DNA of 64,000 bases. Origin: Sarocladium kiliense (taxonomy: Eukaryota > Ascomycota > Sordariomycetes > Hypocreales > Sarocladiaceae). The stretch's first letter is position 1. Every line of letters begins with the position of its first letter. A program made the position numbers and the translations under genes. The stretch covers positions 1-64,000 of the forward strand of contig JAUZTG010000020.1 of assembly GCA_030734395.1 (NCBI GenBank), read 5' to 3'. Positions 43,698 to 55,862 of the stretch are shown piece by piece. Under the pieces are notes generated by a model. That model worked only from the letters and a program-made list of their open reading frames with translations, searched no databases and was not told the DNA's origin.

Positions 43698-45297
43698 ATG
43701 CATACTGATTGCACAGACGCAAGTAAGAAACAGGGTATAGGCTCGTCGGACAGCTACAGCTCTAGCGATTGCGATCCCAATGGCAATGACAGCGACTCAG
43801 CTAGCGACACTCCTTCATCAACCTACGAAACATACAGTGAAGGTTCAACGAGCATCGGTAGTGAGGCGGAGATATCATTGGATGAGACGGACAAAAGTCC
43901 AGTTCCTTCAAAAGCCAGCACTCTAGCGAATGGCAGCGAGCCGGCTTCACCTGCAAGCGATAGGAGCGACGAATCCCGAGACGAGATGGTCACCGATGTT
44001 GCTCAATGGCTCAACGATCTGCAGCCGGTTCTCAATATAATCGGCTCAGACGACGAGGAAAGCTCAGAAGAGTTCGACGAAAGAGAAACATCAGGCCACC
44101 ATGATGGCATCGGCGTTGGAGGCCTGGATTCACTCTTTGTTCCAGAATGGAAACCCAAGCAACGGCGTCGACGAGATGAGAGTGATCGCCGCTGCTCGAT
44201 TCTGGTGATCGACTAAAATAACCCAGAAGGAAATCCGCGGGAAATCTTCCACTTTGACTACGCACTGTCTACAATGCTTTATCATTCGCCGCCGATCCTC
44301 CATCCGAACCAGCCACTCCTCGTGTGGTCCCTGTGTAAAGATGATGTGCTCTTCGTCGACTACAAGGCGAAGACATACTTTGTCCGCCGCCTTCTAGCAA
44401 CGACACGATGTAGTAGGTTTATGTGTTTCGCCACCCAGACGTATACCATCGCTAATGAGGCCATAAAGCCAGGCAAGCCTCTATTAAGGCAAAGTTCTCG
44501 CCATGCGGCAAGCACCTCCGCCTGGCATCTCTCGAAGCTCGACATCGGAAGGGAAAGGCCTCCAGATGGTTCACCGATTCCAACACGGACGAGCCACCGT
44601 CCCGTATGCGACATATGAACCTCTCCGTCTTGGTCACGACCTATCGACTGTCGAATCGCAAAACGACTCGCAGCCCACCGACGCTGATCCACCGGGCGAA
44701 GGCGAAGATGATCGACGTTGTTATGCTTAGCCTAACGCCACTGTCGGTGACATTCACAATGGACTCCGGATTATGTGTACATCACGCAAAGCTCATCCGA
44801 GCTTCTGGTAACACGTATGAGTCTCTTCAATCGCCATGATATGTTGGTAGGAGAAGAATACGCGATGTCCTCTACAAAGTCCTTGAGCGTGATGCAGCCT
44901 AAGAATCAGGTCTCCTTGCCGGCTTCGGCGCAGCGGCGTGAAGTCACATACTTTCCCCCTTCGGTCACCGGCCGTGGTGATGGGCGCGGTCTGGTCATGT
45001 TGGGGTCATACTTTACCGACCAGTCAGACGCAGCATCAAACTTGTTGGCTCCTTTAGAACCACACCACATCTGGCCGAAGACAGCAAGCTCTCCAACCAC
45101 CCTCCAGCCCGCCTGCCGGTATCATCATTGATGAGGAAGACGAGAAAGGCCTTGGAGGCTAGGTACACTCAAAAGCGAGACGGGATAAAATTCGGAACGA
45201 GAACCGGGATGGGGCTTTAATGCCCAAAGTTGAGCCTTTTGATCGTACGGATGATTGTGAACTGTATAACATGGCGTGGGAGATTGGTGGAAGATAG
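43698..45297 (+). pseudogene. Decayed copy of a large fungal WD/beta-propeller-like protein (C-terminal part)
   Basis: An acidic Ser-rich segment (43698-44213) is followed by in-frame TAA at 44214 and then by coding-like sequence with HPNQPLLVWSLCKDDVLF and YKAKTYFVRRL. The frame changes before TTYRLSNRKTTRSPPTLIHR (about 44620-44700), again near 44759 (TFT to WTPDYVYIT), and again before IIIDEEDEKGLGG (45121-45159), where TAG replaces an expected Trp. The tail VEPFDRTDDCELY ends at 45297. The blocks keep the order and spacing I remember from long proteins of plant-associated fungi that end in a propeller-like region. Two nonsense codons and at least three frame changes mean it is not functional. 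It lies divergent to the AAA remnant. Confidence 0.68.
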
Positions 45298-46361
45298 AGC
45301 TCGAGGCGCGAAGGCCACACGGGACCATAAAAATAATTGAGATACGATCACACCTGTTTGCATTGAGTTGACCGGTATCGAAAGATAGTCACGTGGTGGT
45401 GGTACCTTTGAGGGTGAACGGGCAGTCTCGATACATGACCAAAAACAAAAAGCGAAGCTCCGAAGAGAGTTTTCGAGAATCGAACTCGATGGATTCAGAG
45501 GCCCGAAGGCCGTCGGAAGCGTTCACCTGAGAGACGAGCTACTTCGCTGGAAAGTTCTTGAGTAATTTTGTCTCATAAGCTGACTGCAGTGGTGGCTGTA
45601 TGTATGCAAGGATCGTGACTCACGCGGTGATGGCTTACACCAGGCATAAGGCTCAGAGAGGTCAAGCAGGAACCTTGCACAGCGTTTTCAGGTGAGGGAA
45701 AACGGCCAATAAGCCGAAAATATTATAATTAAGCAAGCGAGCGTGAACGATGAATTTCTATTGCTATGCTAATGAACACGAAAGACGTTGTTCGACAAGG
45801 AAGCAGCACACCAGAGAGGCTCCGTGTCAGTAGCACTAGGCGAAGCCTTCGAAGAAAATATGGAGAATGAAACTTGCGACATTCTCGAAAAGAAGTCTGG
45901 CGGTATGATCAGGTTTAATTCAGCTATTTCATTCAGACTTGTAGTTGTCTAAACTCATATATGTTGTCCCCTCTACCCCAGGAAGTTCTTGGTAAGATGG
46001 TCAGGGTTAGATGATGTACGGAGTCGATGCTTTAGCAATAGATGGAAGGTCAATGCATAATTCCCTACAGGGAGTGACCTGCGTGTTTGGTATACAGAGC
46101 CAGAATCACCGCAATTAACCTGATACGCGTCCATCATGGCCGTGAATGAAGGTTGTTGATTGTTGACATCCCCCCGCAAACGGATGCCCGCGTTGTAGAA
46201 GCGCTGTGGTGGGGGTGGGGCCACCTCCCACTTCGCGGCTCGGGCAGCTCCAGCTCCAGCTGCAGCTCCACCATCATCGTCGAAGCACAGGAGCTTCACA
46301 TCCGAAGCTTTGCCAGAATCCATCACGAACAGCGTCACGCGAGTCGTCTCAACTCACAAGA
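45298..46361. other. AT-richer spacer beyond the relic patch
   Basis: Composition is more AT-rich here than in the gene-dense parts. Apart from the RNA-like element at 45441-45548 I see no feature. A minus-strand ORF at 45973-46338 is mostly Ala/Pro low-complexity sequence over the promoter of the next gene and is not accepted. Confidence 0.45.
45441..45548 (-). ncRNA. Candidate Pol III-type structured RNA, partly tRNA-like
   Basis: On the minus strand, AGCGAAG (45548-45542) pairs with CTTCGCT (45457-45451), and a further CTC/GAG helix (45538-45536 with 45460-45458) extends it to ten pairs with a 3-nt bulge. Inside are a GGCC(UUCG)GGCC hairpin (45511-45500) and a perfect T-arm-like hairpin UCGAG(UUCGAUU)CUCGA (45489-45473). 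The T-arm also forms a near-consensus B box. CTCTGAATCC before it resembles the anticodon arm of tRNA-Gln(CUG). Directly after the closing stem comes TTTTTGTTTTT, a good Pol III terminator. It does not fold as a normal tRNA, so it may be a tRNA-derived RNA or a pseudo-tRNA. Confidence 0.3.
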
Positions 46362-48124
46362 ATGGCGCCTATACCGCTACAGCCTCCCATAGAGTGAGTC
46401 GAAGCCCTTGCACTAGTTGTCTGCCGTATCTTTCGTTGCGGTTACTTAGGACGGCCCTCTGACATCATCGCAACCTAGCTACCTCGCCGTTGGCCTCGTC
46501 GGAGGGCATGTTGTCCTCGGGACTTTCCTCACCTTCGAGGTCGGTCGAGGTCTCTATAGATCATACCGTGCCCTAGGTCCCACTCAGGATACTCGAGAGC
46601 GCATAAGTCGGCGGGCGACACTTCTTCCCATCTTCGCCACGCTCGCTGCGCTCAGCCTGCTGTCTGCCGTCTATTCCACTGAGCGTTACGCGACACTCTC
46701 ATACAAAGTCTGGGCTAGTCAACGTGATATCAAACTACCAACTAGGTATGAGAAGAGAGAAAGCATGTCCTTGCGCAGTGCGAAAGCAAGCTGACGATGA
46801 ATCAGATTCTACGGCCATGAAGGCATCTTTCCACTCGGAGAGAATGCGACGGAAGTCCATCTCACTCGATGGCTGAGCGACACTCCATTACATCTTGATG
46901 CCGTCGAGATCGCCGCCGAGAAAGCACGCCGGTTCTGGTGGGGGCAGCAAATCGACCTGGGCCTGATATCCTGGAGCATGCTCTTGGCCGTGGAGGGTCG
47001 TCGACGCAACATCCCACTCCTGTGGTCCTATCTTGCACTTGGCCAGTTGGTCTCGCTGCCCTTTGCTCAGAACCTATTCTTCATTGCCCTGATCCTGACG
47101 CCGACTCCGTTGCCTCTGCTGGACTATGGGACTTTGCCCGTATCGAGGTTCGTTCAGCTCCATCGCGAACTGTGGGATCCAGTCGCTGACATCAAACAGA
47201 TACGTGCGCTGGAAGAATGCAATCTTCCCACCAAAGCCGGTCAACTGGAAGCCGCACGCGTTCCTTTACGTCTTAGTCCTCGCCTCGAATTTTGCAATCC
47301 TCAGCGCCACGCCATACTTCGCCAATACCCCTTCTTTGAAGTACCTCGTTCTAGCAGCGCGTGCCTTGACATATGCGCCCCTGGCCTTGCCGAACTTGAT
47401 TCCCGTGAGCTGGGGCGTGCAGCACTCGCACCCTCACCAGGCATACGCAACGTATACCAAGCTCTTCAAGTTCATCTCGGCAGCCTCCTTCCTGCTGCAC
47501 GTCAAAGCAACCATCGTGGGGCTCGCTTACAACGCGCCAGCTGCGCATGAGCACCGACATAGCATCCATCTACCATTCGACGTCGAGAAACGATCATCGT
47601 GGGAGCGTACAAGTGGTGCATTTGGTAGGCTTTTGGGCGCTACAGAAGACCATCCGGTGGTGGGCGGCATTGGCAGGGACGTGCTGCTGTCGGCGCTTTC
47701 GATTGGTTTCTGGGCTGCAGTCCGGGCCATTGATGTATCCGGTGTGCTGGCAACCACAATTCCATTCTACGAGTTGCACCGTGATGACGTCGACGAAGTG
47801 TTGCCCATTCAGCCGTCATCCCCCACTTCGAAGAGAAGAGCGAAGCCCAAGGCCATCTCGACGGGTATCAACGGCACTCACGAAGTGGACGAAAAGGGCA
47901 GCGTGAGGAGACGCGGCAGGCCGCGCAAGAGCAAAGATGGGGACGATGCCCAGTACGAACCGACGCCATCAGAGGCGGCATCTGCTGCAGAGGGAGATGC
48001 GCTACCCCGGGGCGATCACGTCGTTGACTACGAGGCGACAGCGCTGGCGTGGGGTCTGACGACAGTAGGAGGACTGGGAGTCGGGAGTGCCGGGGTTCTG
48101 GGCGGGGAATGCATCGCTCGGTGA
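46362..48124 (+). CDS. Polytopic membrane protein with AT-hook-like C-terminal tail, function unknown
   Basis: Exons 46362-46393, 46479-46745, 46806-47147 and 47200-48124 give 521 residues; introns of 85, 60 and 52 nt have good signals and every join keeps frame. Five to seven membrane segments are visible (for example YLAVGLVGGHVVLGTFLTF, LLPIFATLAALSLLSAVY, LVSLPFAQNLFFIALILT, FLYVLVLASNFAILSATPYF). The C-terminal ~110 residues are charged and include RRRGRPRKS near 450-458, an AT-hook-like core more usual in DNA-binding proteins. I do not recognise the family with confidence. The start is a 32-nt first exon, supported by a GTGAGT donor and an acceptor that continue the frame into the first helix. 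Confidence 0.77.
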
Positions 48125-50092
48125 AGGAATTTTCACCCGTCAGCGTGTCTATCGTGAGAAGGGAAGGTGGTGGTAGTTGGTCACCAGGTGTGTGAGTGGG
48201 TGTGCCAACTTCACGATTGGAGGTTGAATGTCGTCGATCCCTTTCGCCCCATGGGTTGGGTTCTAAATGTTCTGGAACACGAATGGAAGGTTGGCAGTGG
48301 CACTGAAAGTGGATTGTCGGACCGACGATGGCGTCACTGGTCTCGTCGCTACTGGCTGACAATGGTCATTGCTTTTTTTGTGTGAGTTACGGAGTTAGGT
48401 AATGAATGATCTTGAGGAGTCGAGCTGCTTTGCAATGCCGATCGGTGTCGGTGTGACGATGATGTGCGAAGCTTCTGTTCTGACAATCTGACAGGTTTCT
48501 TCCGGAACATTCTCTGGATCGCCCACGTCAGGGCTTGGGAGTGACGAGAAGAGGGAGCAGGATGCGCCGATCACATGGTCTCGACTACAGTTATTATCTC
48601 CTGTTGCAATCATAGCCGCCATACGGCCCTCTGTTCCAGTGACCATGACTCCCTGTGACCGCGAACGTTTCGGTGGCCCACAGACCCTGGGGCTGCGCTG
48701 TAACCCGTGGGGTTACAGGGGGTACCAGGTGAGATGGTGGGCGGCAGGGGCATCGAAGGGAGCTTAGCACGGTCCACAGCACGGTGTAGTGCCGCTGAGG
48801 CTCTGGAAGACAAGCTTTCCTCGCTATCAAGCCACGGCACACGGCACATCGCACCGCGCGTCAGCTCCATCGTTGATCAGGTTAGCCTGGCGCCATGACG
48901 GTGACGAAAGCGGCAGCGGCGTCAACTCGGGCGGGTTTACGGTACTAAATTCAGCTAACGGGAGAGTGTCCGGTGTCCCTACTGCAAAACACACAATAGA
49001 GGGTGGAGGGGCAGGAGAACGGCCCTGGGAACAATGGAGGGACGTCTTCACCAGTCGCTTCTCTTCGAACCCCTCGACACGCGCGCGACTCGAGGAAACC
49101 CCGCTGCTGGGAAATTGAGCTGGGGGCCCCTTGTTGGAATGGTGACTCGAATCGCGGCTGAGAGGGGGCTTTGCTAGGCCAAGCAATTAGGAAGCAAATC
49201 GTCGAGCTCAGGCCATCATGGTTCAACTGGAGCTCACTGGAGTTCACTGGTCAGCAGCGCGTCTTGGCCACTGTAAAGTTTGATGGTCTGGGCGAGAAGT
49301 GGGTGGGAAGAAACCGGTCGCTCCGCCGTTATCGAATGCTTGGTAGGGAGAGGTGGTGGGGAAGTCTGGATTTCTCCGAGCGAAGGGTCGCCGTTTGTTA
49401 TCTTGTCGTCGTTCTTGAGAAAGATGTCGTGATTTCTGACTCTGTTGTAGCTTGGCTTAAAGGCTGTGTTTGGCCAAGCTGGATGTACAGGTGTCTCATG
49501 ATGTGGTGACTCTGCCGCCAGGGGACCGGGGAGGACGCGCATAGCCGCACAACACAGGGTACTTTGACCATATCAGTGACGAGAAAACCTGGATCGTGAC
49601 ATTCTCCAGTCTCGATATCAGCTCAGGCCATCTGGCGATGGCGCAGTGCCTCAACCTATCTCCAGCACGCCACCAGAGGACTGGATCCCCTCCAAGTTCT
49701 TGGACTATCAGCTCGGCAGCCACGGCAAGATAGGCATCACTTCGGTTTTCAGAACTGTGGCCGAATTCCGCCATAGTACGTGAGAACGTCGCTGGCTTAC
49801 GCCATCGTACTCGGAGTTTTACAGGCGGCAGCTGTGGTGCCGACTATGCACAGCAGCTGCCGCATCTCGATTGCTACTCACAGGCCAAAGCGTCGCGGGT
49901 CGCACAAGGAGCACTACGCGAAGAGAAGAAGAAGAAAAAAAGAAACTTGCTCATCTTCTACATTGCCGTGCTCTGAACTATACTGTGCATGGATTCGAAG
50001 GCGGACAGGGGATCATGTTTCCAGGCGGGTGGTTGCAGTGCAGTCATCGCCCACTATTCCCGGCCAGCCAACCAACCACTCGCAATGGCCAG

Positions 50093-50124
<32 letters not shown>

Positions 50125-52055
50125 CGCGTCTTGCATTTTATGGAAAAGCCCGACGCCCCGTTGGCAGCCCTCAATGTATACGGGTGCAGAGACTTCCTCC
50201 TGGCCGACGGCATCCTCCGTTGGCCGGCCGGCCGGTCTCAGCGGCGGTTACATTCAGACGAAAGGACACCATACGATGCAGCCCCTTCTTTCGGTGCCCG
50301 GGTAATGCAGGATCAACCAGATGGGTTGGTCCAGCTGCAAGCCTCTTTTACCAACTTTCTCTTATTCGTTGCAGTTTGATTCAACAATTGCTCTGCTTGT
50401 GCTGTGCCGTAGTAACTGCCTGCTCAGCTTTTCTCTGCCCAACAACTTCATGGGGTACACATCGTACCATGCATACATCTGTCCGCGTACAACTAAGATA
50501 TCGATGAACACTAAGGAAGCGCCATCGGTGTTTGCCATGCAGTAGAATGCGAATTAATCAAGCCACGTTGGATATGACAATTGGAAACGGCCAAACCCGG
50601 GGCAACAGACCCCAGGATCCTCTGCCTCTCACCGCAATGGCATCGAGCCAATCTCTTCTGCCGCTTTCCCCAGCACCATCTCCAGTCAAGCTCCAGTTCT
50701 CCAACCTCCAGACTCCGGAATCTCGGGGCTATTGCTGCCACTAAGAGCCACTTGGTAGACCACTATCTATCTTATTACTCAATCGCTGCTCGTCGAGTTA
50801 TCTTTGGACCCTCTCTGGTGCCCCTCCATCAGGCCCCAAATCCCCCACCAGCTTCTCCGTCAGCACACCCTGGGACGGACTTCGTCATTGTCCTGATTCC
50901 CGGTCCTTCCAGTGGGTGTGCTCGGGGCATCCCTGCTGAGGCTCACTCCCCTGTCTGCCCTGTGACCACTGAGACTTCCAGGGGGGCCCAGCGCCTGTGC
51001 AAACGTGCTCTCTGCTGCTTGCGGACTGCGTCTTGGCGGGTTACCCCCCCTGTAGGCTGGGCTGAATCGCCACTGGGATGGGTCTTCGCTCTCGTAATTG
51101 TGCAGTGCAACGCTTCTCCGAGGGATTCTGGAAGGGTTGACGAAAATCCAAGCTCGAAACACTTCGGGGTCACCGGTTTGACCGAGAAAAGGTTCTGATG
51201 GCTGAAGTTGATGGCAGGCAATGAGGCGCACAATACACTTTCGGGCAATTGAAGTTCACCTGCATTTCACCGTTGGTAGGGTGGCTTCCAGCAAATCCAG
51301 ACACAAGAAGCTTCAGCCATTGTGTGCACGGTGAGTGCACCCCCCACAGTCACCCACCATCCCCCCCCGTAACTGAGGGCCGCACGCACTGCACTGGGCG
51401 AAGTCCGTCTCGTCTCCGTCCGCCGTCCTCCTTGGTTTCCCGAGCCCCGATTGCATCGCATCCGCATTTGCTTGCTGCTCTGACCAAGCCGCGCCGCCTC
51501 TCGCCAAGCCTTTTCGTCGATGGACGATGGACCTCCACCCCTCCCAAGGCGTCTTGTCCGTGTCGTATCGTGGTTTGACAAGAGAGGGCAGCCTGGTCTA
51601 GTGGCCTTGTCCTTGTCGCTTCCCCATCATTTATCTACTCTGGCATCCCCCCCTTCCCCCGAGCCGATGCCCGGTATATCCGTCCTCCGCATCCCAACAT
51701 CCTTAATCCTCAACATCCGCAACGTCCGATGACTCTCGCTTACAAAGAGACTTCAACCTTCGTTCATATTCGTCATCATCAGCAGCACTACGCACAGACG
51801 ACTATATTCCTCCATAACAACAAACATTCTTGCATTCACCAGCCGGCGTCTGCATTCGATTCTATGGACGCTTCATCACGACCTGACTCCCGATCACAAC
51901 CACAACTGAACTCTGAGGCCACGGAGTGAGAGACTCGCATCTCGACTGTTTGCTTTCCACGACACCAGGCAACAGTACTCTACGATCATACGACTTCACA
52001 ACCGCATTTCACATCTTCTAACATCTAATACCAACCACATCCATCCACATTCAAA
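48125..52055. other. 3.9 kb intergenic stretch
   Basis: No gene is supported. Contents are the 3' end of the membrane-protein gene, the CA microsatellite at 50094-50123, several GC-rich short palindromic segments near 48700-48730, and C/T-rich sequence from about 51650 that should be the leader of the gene at 52056. One minus-strand ORF (49496-49774) has protein-like composition but no further support. Confidence 0.5.
50094..50123. repeat. Dinucleotide microsatellite (CA)15
   Basis: Thirty bases of uninterrupted CA on the plus strand. It is a likely length-variable locus. Confidence 0.95.
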
Positions 52056-52706
52056 ATGGCAATCCGAGACCGGTTCCGCCGCGCACTGCGCAAGTCCGTC
52101 TCAGCTGGACCTACCATTAGACATACCGATACAAGCCTCACAACCGACTCCAACACCAGCAATGAGTCGGGACGCAGTGACTTCTCTTCGCTTTCCCCAC
52201 GCAGACAGTCATTCTTCTCAAGGGCCTTCACATGGGGCACCCGGAGGAGCAGCCGGACAGTCTTCGGCGACAGCTCCAACGAGGACAACAGCGACAACAA
52301 CGATGAGCAGGCACCCCAAGGGATGGGCCTCGCCCAGCAGATTAACCTGACCCTCACCCGGACAGCCAGCGAGGCGGAACGCGAGATGAAGGCTGAGAAG
52401 AAGCGCCAACGAAAGGCCAAGTACAAGAATGCCGGTCTCGGTACCATCCACCCACGCGACAAGCCACTCACAGCACAGAACCTTCGGCACCAAGCCATGC
52501 TGGGAACGTGGTCGTGGGATGAGGCGGCAGGCAACTCGAGACACAGCTTCGTCAGCGGCATTAGCCCTTGCTGCACCCGGCCACCGAGTGTCCACGGCGA
52601 CTGCGATGATACCCGCGGTGGGGATGACTACTTCGACAATGGCGGCAGCGGCAGCGGCCACGGAGTGAGCAGTGCTCCGGCTGCCCTGGGAGGACGCGAG
52701 TTCTAG
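52056..52706 (+). CDS. Conserved hypothetical intracellular protein, 216 residues
   Basis: A single exon. There is no signal peptide or membrane segment. The protein is mostly polar: a basic N-terminus (MAIRDRFRRALRKS), a Ser/Asp-rich middle and a charged helix (EREMKAEKKRQRKAKYK). The block GLGTIHPRDKPLTAQNLRHQ (about 126-145) is one I remember as the conserved core of small hypothetical proteins across filamentous ascomycetes. The C-terminus is Gly/Asp-rich and variable. Function is unknown; the basic helix and short core suggest a binding role, but that is a guess. A C-rich leader with an upstream open frame (51729-51929) precedes it. Confidence 0.7.
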   Translation: MAIRDRFRRALRKSVSAGPTIRHTDTSLTTDSNTSNESGRSDFSSLSPRRQSFFSRAFTWGTRRSSRTVFGDSSNEDNSDNNDEQAPQGMGLAQQINLTLTRTASEAEREMKAEKKRQRKAKYKNAGLGTIHPRDKPLTAQNLRHQAMLGTWSWDEAAGNSRHSFVSGISPCCTRPPSVHGDCDDTRGGDDYFDNGGSGSGHGVSSAPAALGGREF

Positions 52707-55700
52707 GCTTCCACTGGCCGCAGCCCGGCGTGGGATGCGGCACGGAGAGGATCATGAACGGACGACTACGACGACGACACGAAGCCCCGAAGACATGCGA
52801 TGCGAGGGTGGTGATGATGGTTGGACGCGTGAGCAAGTACCTCCTCCACCTGAAATGGCTGGGTGAGATACTTGCTGCACCCCACCCTGCACGACAACTG
52901 CAGCCGTCACGCAAGCGGTCTTTAGCACCACCCAGGCACCGAACAGCGCCTGTGGTGTACCCGAACTACGCCCACTAGCAGCCGAGCCAGCGCTTGCTCC
53001 AGCGGATAACCTTCGCCCTCCAGGGGCTTCTCTAGCGCCCGGGCATTGTCGTTTCCAGTTCTCGCCAAGCGCAGCCGCCCCGCCCCACACACAGGCTGCG
53101 ACCCCACCTGCGCCACAACCTTCTTGATCCATCCATCCGCACGCATCAACCACCGCCGCCTAGCACCACTGTACCAGCTCTTACGCAGGTGGACGATGTC
53201 ACTCGCAATGCTTCACATTCCCCTTGGGTTGGTGGGGGACCTTGACTGTCGAATCAGAACCGTCTACTTGGGTCTTGGCTCCAGCACTACGGTTCTTGGC
53301 TTCCACAACCTTAAGTCATCCTCCCTCCTCGGACAATCCCACCGGCAAGCACACACCTCCAAGCCAACACAACACCCACGCATGCAGAAGCAGCCCAAAG
53401 TCAATTGGATCCATGCTTCCCGTCCTGCAGAACGTCACCCTCATTGCGCTGCCCATGCAATGCAGGCTCTGCTGCATGCCGTTGCAAATCGTGGGTAGCA
53501 TGGCAAGAAAATTGTGTCCCTCGTGACCTCCTACTACTTGCATTGGGAAGCGACGTGCCGGGGGGTGTTGGGCGAGCAGGCCAGAAGAGGGGGTCCTGGC
53601 TTGACTTCTCACTCGCTCCCGCGGGACGCAAAGAGTTTCACCTGATTTATGCTTAAACGGCTACTGCAACGTCTCAGCATTCTTCGGCAAGGGTTTCTCT
53701 ATTATCTGTGCCTTTCCTGTTTCGTGACCGAACGGAGAGAGAGTATGTCTGCTTTTGGCGACGAACAGATTCAATAAAGTTTTGACCAGCACTTGGTGTG
53801 TGCGAGCGATAGGAGAAAAGCAGATTGTTTGAATTGTGTGCGACCAAGAACAAAAGCATTAATTGGCTTGCTTGTTTCCTTGTCTGTTTGCTACAAATTT
53901 CTTCATCTTTCTGTACAGAGACGAGCTCTCAGGGGAACATCTTAACGTTTAATCTCAGACTGCCAAACATAAACAAAACGGAAGAGAAAAAAAAAACAGA
54001 AAATCATCATCATCATCCGCCTTCACGCACACACGTTTCTCTATGGTGCTGCATCACTGTCCAAGATCGCCAGGGTTCTTTTTCCGACCCCTCCATTCCT
54101 CTCTTGCTATCCTCATCTCATCAAACTTTCCCCTCTGTCGCAACCGGGTCCGAGCGCTGGAACTCGTCGACTTGGCGACCAAAGACTCGGTTCGACCAAA
54201 GCAGAGGTTCCAAGGTCTGGGCAAAAGCTTCGCACCCTTCGTCTCGCGTCCACGAAGAAAACCCAGCGAAGACGCGAGAGGGGTGCGTGTTGCTGATGAG
54301 AGCCAAGGAGAGGGGAGAGCCAAGGATGGAATGCTGGGATTGAGAGGAGGGGGGAGGGAGGACGTTTTCTTGATGCGATCATGACATCGGCGTTGGTACA
54401 GAATAAGGATTGATCAGCGGTTGTTTTTTTTGACTCTTACATTTTTGCCTTTTACTTGCATTGCATTGCATTAGACATCTAGCTTGGGTTGTGCTACTGT
54501 TCTCACGAACAAGGCTGCACCCACCACCACCATACAAAAGGAGGAAAGGATTGAAGAGGATGAACATGGCCTGGGCGCCACGCCGCGTCGGAGGGAGAGA
54601 GAAAGTCACTCACATTAATTTGTGGTTTTCCGCTCTGGTTTGAGATCGTCGACCCCTCTGCCAAGGCACAAGTCTGATAAGAGCTGCCTACAAGACAGTA
54701 TTAATGACAAATGAGATCCAAAATCGATTCATCGTACCCCTCGTTATGTGTTCATCCCCTTCTCTTTCTCCGCGTATGTAGAACAGGAACTATTAAACTT
54801 GGAATTAGGCATGCGCTTAGACACTGAACCGCTGGCGAGGCTAGTATGTGGACTGTTGCGCTTGGAGGTTATGCCGAGAGTTGGTGGCTGGTCCAGGTCC
54901 ATGCAAGGTTGTTTCTTTAGGTAAATCGAAGCTTAGCACTTAAACACGGCATTACAAAGGCAAAAGGCAGTGTTATCCGTCAATCACGAGTTGGTCCATG
55001 GCGAATGGCTAGCTGCTTGTCAAGTGATCATCGCTTGCGTATACTGCAAACGACCACTTCCACCGTGAGGCCCTAGTTAGACATACAGGCAAGTCTCAGT
55101 TCAGATTCGCTGATAGCTCTGTAGCCACTTCTCACCCCTCCCTGGTTTTGGGCATTGCAAGTCTTGGCTGACAACGTCGGTTGTCGGGGGCGGTTTATAG
55201 GCGTGGGGGAGGGAAGCATGCATACCTTACCAACAGCCTAGAGTAATGTCGTACAACGCTCATCATCATCCCACACATCGGCTGCAGACGATCGGTGTGA
55301 GCTGGCAAAGCAATGTGCAGCCGACCCCGGGTAAGCTCAAAAGGAGTGTGAGGATCATCGCCTGCTTCGTATCCTGCCCTACAACTGTAGCGATGGACGA
55401 TCCTGTCCCGAAAGATTCCACGTGGGTGAAGGGTAGCAACGCTTGGTAACGTCATGGGACTTGGCCAGGGGGTCACCGCTTCTTCGGTGGGTTGTTTGGG
55501 TTGAAGGAGGGTCACTCGAAATTTGGGCTTGGCTGGCGCGTAATGATGCTTTGATTCGCAGAGAGAAGGCCTAATCAGGCCGTCTTTTGTTAGTTTTGAG
55601 GGAAATACTATGCTTTGCGAGTGAATACGTGGTTGAAGCCGGAGGTGAAGCGGATGTCACTATCGAGCATCGTCGACGCCAACCAGGCGCATACTCTGGT

Positions 55701-55862
55701 TCCCTATCATAGTACCAATAGTGCAACCTGACATTGACGCCGTCACTATAGTACCTAGAACACACAGTTTGCCTTCTAACAAAAAGAAAAGAAAAATCCA
55801 AAGCCCGTCAAGAATGCCTACACTTTGTAGGGGATGCACGCAAAAATAAAAGAGTACGGGGA
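52707..55862. other. 3.2 kb intergenic stretch
   Basis: No convincing gene is seen. ORFs near 52752-53153 and 54054-54382 are antisense or low-complexity. An A-rich and ATC-repeat stretch lies near 53985-54020. CACGTG-like sites and T-rich tracts occur without clear context. Confidence 0.45.

Noticed and set aside
45973..46338. A 121-codon minus-strand ORF divergent to the membrane-protein gene
   Set aside because: Its longest part is Ala/Gly/Pro low-complexity sequence and it covers the neighbour's promoter.
49496..49774. A 92-codon minus-strand ORF starting MAEFGHSSENRSD
   Set aside because: Composition is protein-like and the start is plausible, but there is no family, no second exon I can support and no leader. 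It is worth a transcript check only.
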